DNA of 64,000 bases, from assembly GCA_021647985.1 (NCBI GenBank), contig JAKITQ010000013.1:1-64000 (forward strand), read 5' to 3'. Below are positions 61,384 to 64,000 of the stretch, in pieces. Made by a program: the position numbers and the translations under genes. The notes under the pieces were generated by a model. It saw nothing but the letters and a program-made list of their open reading frames with translations. It searched no databases and was not told where the DNA came from. The stretch comes from Flavobacteriaceae bacterium (lineage in GTDB: Bacteria > Bacteroidota > Bacteroidia > Flavobacteriales > Flavobacteriaceae). Within the stretch, counting starts at the first letter, position 1; the number at the start of each line of letters is the position of its first letter.

Positions 61384-61524
61384 TTAATTCAAATGAAACA
61401 TTAAGCTTTCTTTTTTTGTCTTGATCGCTTTAATCGATTTTGAATAGTTTAACAAAAACGATATTGTTTCTGTCTTTGGATCAAGTTTTTCTTTGAAAAA
61501 TCTTTCAGTGTAAAGTTTTGCCAT
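61384..61524 (-). CDS. 46-residue small protein downstream of an ECF sigma gene
   Basis: On the minus strand an ATG at 61524 opens a 46-codon frame starting MAKLYTERFFKEKLDPKTET and containing SFLLNYSKSIKAI. It ends five bases before the terminator. It is basic and probably helical, with no cysteine. It lies 87 bases after the sigma gene on the same strand, and the pair share a terminator, which supports real expression. The pattern of a ...LNYSKS... micro-protein in this position seems familiar from other flavobacteria, but I cannot verify conservation here. Confidence 0.65.
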   Translation of the reverse strand: MAKLYTERFFKEKLDPKTETISFLLNYSKSIKAIKTKKESLMFHLN

Positions 61525-61611
61525 AAATCTTTTAATTTGTTAGGGATTAATAAGATAACGAACAAAAATATATAATATTGTTGAAAGATTAAAAAAAAAT
61601 TAATTTTCTAT

Positions 61612-62196
61612 TTAATTTGTCAATATGATATTGTTGTTTTCTATCATTTTTCTTAGGTTTATTAAAGCATAACGCATTCTTCCTAAGGCTGTATTTATAC
61701 TCACACCTGTTTGTTCAGATATCTCTTTAAAACTCATGTCTTTAAATATACGCATCATCAAAACCTCTTTTTGATCTACTGGAAGTTCCTCAACCAGTTT
61801 TCTTACATCCTTATGTATTTGGTTTTTAATAATAGTGCTTTCTGCACTTAAAGTATTATCACTCAATACAGAAAAGATATCAAATTCATCGGTATTTTGA
61901 AAAGTTGGCATTCTATTTCCTTTTCTAAAGAAATCAATAATTAAATTGTGAGCGATTCTCATCGTCCAAGGTAAAAATTTACCTTCTTCGTTGTATTTTC
62001 CTAATTTTAAAGTATTGATTACTTTAATAAAAGTATCCTGAAAAATGTCATCAGCAACATCTCTGTCTTGTACTTTAGAATAAATAAAACTGAAAATTCT
62101 TTGTTTGTGTCGTAGAATTAAAATCTCTAATGATCTTTCATTCCCTTCGATGTAATTGCTTACTAAGACGCTATCGTCTAATTTTAGATTGTGCAT
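61612..62196 (-). CDS. RNA polymerase sigma factor, ECF type
   Basis: This 194-residue sigma factor has region 2 with DRDVADDIFQDTFIKVINTL and GKFLPWTMRIAHNLIIDFFR. Region 4 contains LPVDQKEVLMMRIFKDMSFK and HTH SEQTGVSINTALGRMRYALI. No anti-sigma gene is adjacent; the only partner is the 46-residue ORF downstream. It may be a housekeeping-type ECF factor. Confidence 0.92.
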   Translation of the reverse strand: MHNLKLDDSVLVSNYIEGNERSLEILILRHKQRIFSFIYSKVQDRDVADDIFQDTFIKVINTLKLGKYNEEGKFLPWTMRIAHNLIIDFFRKGNRMPTFQNTDEFDIFSVLSDNTLSAESTIIKNQIHKDVRKLVEELPVDQKEVLMMRIFKDMSFKEISEQTGVSINTALGRMRYALINLRKMIENNNIILTN

Positions 62197-62441
62197 AATT
62201 CCCCTTTTTTTTAATGAAGTCTTTTATACTATTTTGACTTCGTATTATTATTGTTATGAAAAGTAGAACTATACTATAAGCAACTATTTTATTAGATTAA
62301 TATTATTTAGGGGAGACTAGTCTAAGTTTTCAAAGTCTCGGGACAAATATAAATACTTTTTTTTCTTATAAACAAATATTTTAGCATTTTATTTTGTTTA
62401 TTTTAACATTTATACATTTTTTATTAACAATATTAACTTAG

Positions 62442-62449
62442 TATATTTG
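62442..62449 (+). promoter_or_regulatory. Minus-7 element of uvrA
   Basis: TATATTTG fits TAnnTTTG and lies 31 bases before the TTG start codon. No clear TTG is present at the minus-33 distance. Confidence 0.55.
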
Positions 62450-62480
62450 TCGAAACTAATTTAAATAAAGCGCTTAAGCC

Positions 62481-64000
62481 TTGAAAAATAACGATTTTAG
62501 GAATTATATTAGCATCAGTGGTGCGTCTATTCACAATTTAAAAAATATTGATTTAAAAATACCAAGAAATAAACTTGTGGTAATCACGGGTTTATCTGGA
62601 TCAGGAAAATCAAGTCTTGCCTTTGACACACTTTATGCGGAAGGACAAAGGCGATATGTAGAGAGTTTATCTTCCTATGCTCGTCAATTTTTAGGCAAGT
62701 TAAATAAGCCCAAAGTAACATCTATTAAAGGAATTTCACCTGCAATTGCAATTGAACAAAAAGTAAATAGTACCAATCCGAGATCGACTGTAGGAACTTC
62801 AACCGAAATTTATGATTATTTAAAATTACTTTACGCTCGTATTGGAAAAACATATTCTCCAATATCTGGTAATGTGGTAAAAAAACACAAAGTAAATGAC
62901 GTTGTAAAGTACATTCAGCAATTTAAAGAGGCATCAAAACTATTGTTACTTGCTCCTATTTCTGTAGAAAAAGGCAAGAATATTAAAACTATTATAAAGA
63001 TATTAATACAACAAGGCTTTGCAAGATTAAAAGTAAATAATGAAATTATTCGAATTGAATCCTTTGATTTTAAAACCAATAAAAATATTTTTCTGGTTGT
63101 AGATAGAATTGTCAAACAAGATAATGAAGACTTTTTAAATAGGCTTGCAGATGCTATTCAAACAGCATTTTATGAAGGTAAGGGATTGTGTTTGATTGAG
63201 AATTTAGAGAACAATACCATTAAGGAATTTAGTAATAAGTTTGAAATCGATGGTATGCAATTTCTCGAACCAAATACACATTTATTTAGTTTTAACAACC
63301 CTTATGGTGCTTGTCCGGTTTGCGAAGGTTATGGCAATATTATTGGAATTGATGAAGAATTAGTTATACCAAACACATCCCTTTCCATTTATGATGATGC
63401 AGTAATTCCTTGGAAAAGTGAATCTTTTAAAAGTTATAAAGAGAGTTTTATATTAAACGCCTATAAATTCGATTTCCCTATTCATAAAGCATATTTTGAA
63501 CTCACTGAAGAACAAAAAACGTTATTGTGGTATGGCAATAAATATTGTAAAGGATTGCATGATTTCTTCAAACATTTAGAAGAAAAAAGTTACAAAATTC
63601 AATATAGAGTGATGTTATCTAGATATAGAGGTAAAACAAAATGCAATTCATGTAATGGGAAACGGTTAAAGAAAGAAGCAACTTATGTAAAAATAAACAA
63701 TACAGATATTACAGAGCTGGTCGACCTCCCAATTGAGGAAGTTATGGTATTCTTTAAAAATTTAAAGTTAGATAAAAATGATACAACCATTGGAAAACGA
63801 TTATTGCTTGAAATTAATAATCGCTTGCAATTTTTAAATGATGTTGGTTTAAATTACCTAAGCTTAAACAGAAGGTCTAATACTCTTTCGGGAGGTGAAA
63901 GCCAACGTATAAATTTAGCTACTTCTCTGGGTAGCAGCTTGGTTGGATCTATGTATATCTTAGATGAACCCAGTATTGGTTTGCATGCTCGTGATACTGA
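62481..64000 (+). CDS. uvrA: UvrA, excinuclease ABC subunit A (5' part)
   Basis: The frame runs off the right edge, about 506 codons being visible. It starts at TTG (MKNNDFRNYISISGASIHNL); no ATG precedes the domain. Features: Walker A GLSGSGKSSLAFDT, the segment YVESLSSYARQFLGKL, the UvrB-binding region, and the signature NTLSGGESQRINLAT with Walker B MYILDEPSIGL at the end. Of the first zinc module only the second cysteine pair (YGACPVC) is present. The preceding pair is replaced by FEIDGMQFLEPN. A CNSCNGKR pair follows later. UvrA recognises bulky DNA lesions for nucleotide excision repair. Confidence 0.95.
   Translation, partial: MKNNDFRNYISISGASIHNLKNIDLKIPRNKLVVITGLSGSGKSSLAFDTLYAEGQRRYVESLSSYARQFLGKLNKPKVTSIKGISPAIAIEQKVNSTNPRSTVGTSTEIYDYLKLLYARIGKTYSPISGNVVKKHKVNDVVKYIQQFKEASKLLLLAPISVEKGKNIKTIIKILIQQGFARLKVNNEIIRIESFDFKTNKNIFLVVDRIVKQDNEDFLNRLADAIQTAFYEGKGLCLIENLENNTIKEFSNKFEIDGMQFLEPNTHLFSFNNPYGACPVCEGYGNIIGIDEELVIPNTSLSIYDDAVIPWKSESFKSYKESFILNAYKFDFPIHKAYFELTEEQKTLLWYGNKYCKGLHDFFKHLEEKSYKIQYRVMLSRYRGKTKCNSCNGKRLKKEATYVKINNTDITELVDLPIEEVMVFFKNLKLDKNDTTIGKRLLLEINNRLQFLNDVGLNYLSLNRRSNTLSGGESQRINLATSLGSSLVGSMYILDEPSIGLHARDT

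Overview
The window looks like a chromosomal segment of a flavobacterium (phylum Bacteroidota, class Flavobacteriia). The DNA is very AT-rich. Many genes are preceded by the Bacteroidota promoter element TAnnTTTG, sometimes with an upstream TTG about 19-20 bases away. Gene content fits: a TonB-dependent receptor with a carboxypeptidase-regulatory-like domain, DUF4252 and DUF2911 proteins, several ECF sigma factors with membrane partners, GxxExxY, a PG_1098/THUMP-like methyltransferase, and the zapA-rny pair. Most of the window is ordinary vegetative genome. I see no prophage, integrase or CRISPR array.

Layout. 1-2770: the 3' end of an IS4-like transposase, an Lrp/AsnC regulator, and an M14 carboxypeptidase divergent from an XRE regulator, with repeated TTAC-n-GTAAAC palindromes in front of both. 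A long imperfect palindrome follows. 2972-11258: M1 aminopeptidase; an ECF sigma/anti-sigma/two DUF4252 operon; an operon of S41 protease, S4-domain protein, methyltransferase and phosphoribosyltransferase; shikimate kinase. 11388-11910: tRNA-Lys, tRNA-Leu and tRNA-Lys, the tRNA-Lys unit being duplicated together with its promoter and terminator. 11990-14361: rny, a candidate 6S RNA, zapA and a coiled-coil protein. 14520-20341: LytM-type M23 protein, TonB receptor, then an ECF sigma with two partners. 20375-25620: PPK2 kinase, an NtrC-like regulator without a DNA-binding domain, a Nat-type ABC exporter and an unknown protein.

25743-31983 is a fatty-acid beta-oxidation operon: a MarR regulator followed by fadN-, fadA- and fadE-like genes. 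32138-36200: a beta-propeller protein, then a Gfo/Idh oxidoreductase, fatty-acid-hydroxylase-like protein and 3-hydroxyacyl-CoA dehydrogenase operon. 36336-40670: a MacA/MacB-type efflux operon (adaptor, two permeases, ATPase). 40742-47278: DCC protein, DUF2911 protein, a tandem family of small secreted proteins, a 790-base AT-rich gap, a carboxypeptidase-regulatory-like protein, an AI-2E-type permease and a methyltransferase.

47381-52193 encodes an NAD-linked formate dehydrogenase (NuoEF-like diaphorase plus molybdenum catalytic subunit). Between the two subunit genes sits a compact cassette: one GxxExxY gene with PD-(D/E)XK nuclease residues, bounded within a few bases on each side by inverted CACAAAG/CACAGAG repeats. 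I consider this the strongest candidate for an under-described element. 52297-54520: an outer-membrane protein that appears to be three tandem glycine-rich modules, then a four-TM protein/HTH pair. 54628-64000: MBL-fold hydrolase, a three-gene proton-translocating transhydrogenase, a conserved unknown protein, PrxQ peroxiredoxin, endonuclease III without its iron-sulfur cluster, a 46-residue small ORF downstream of an ECF sigma gene, and the 5' part of uvrA.
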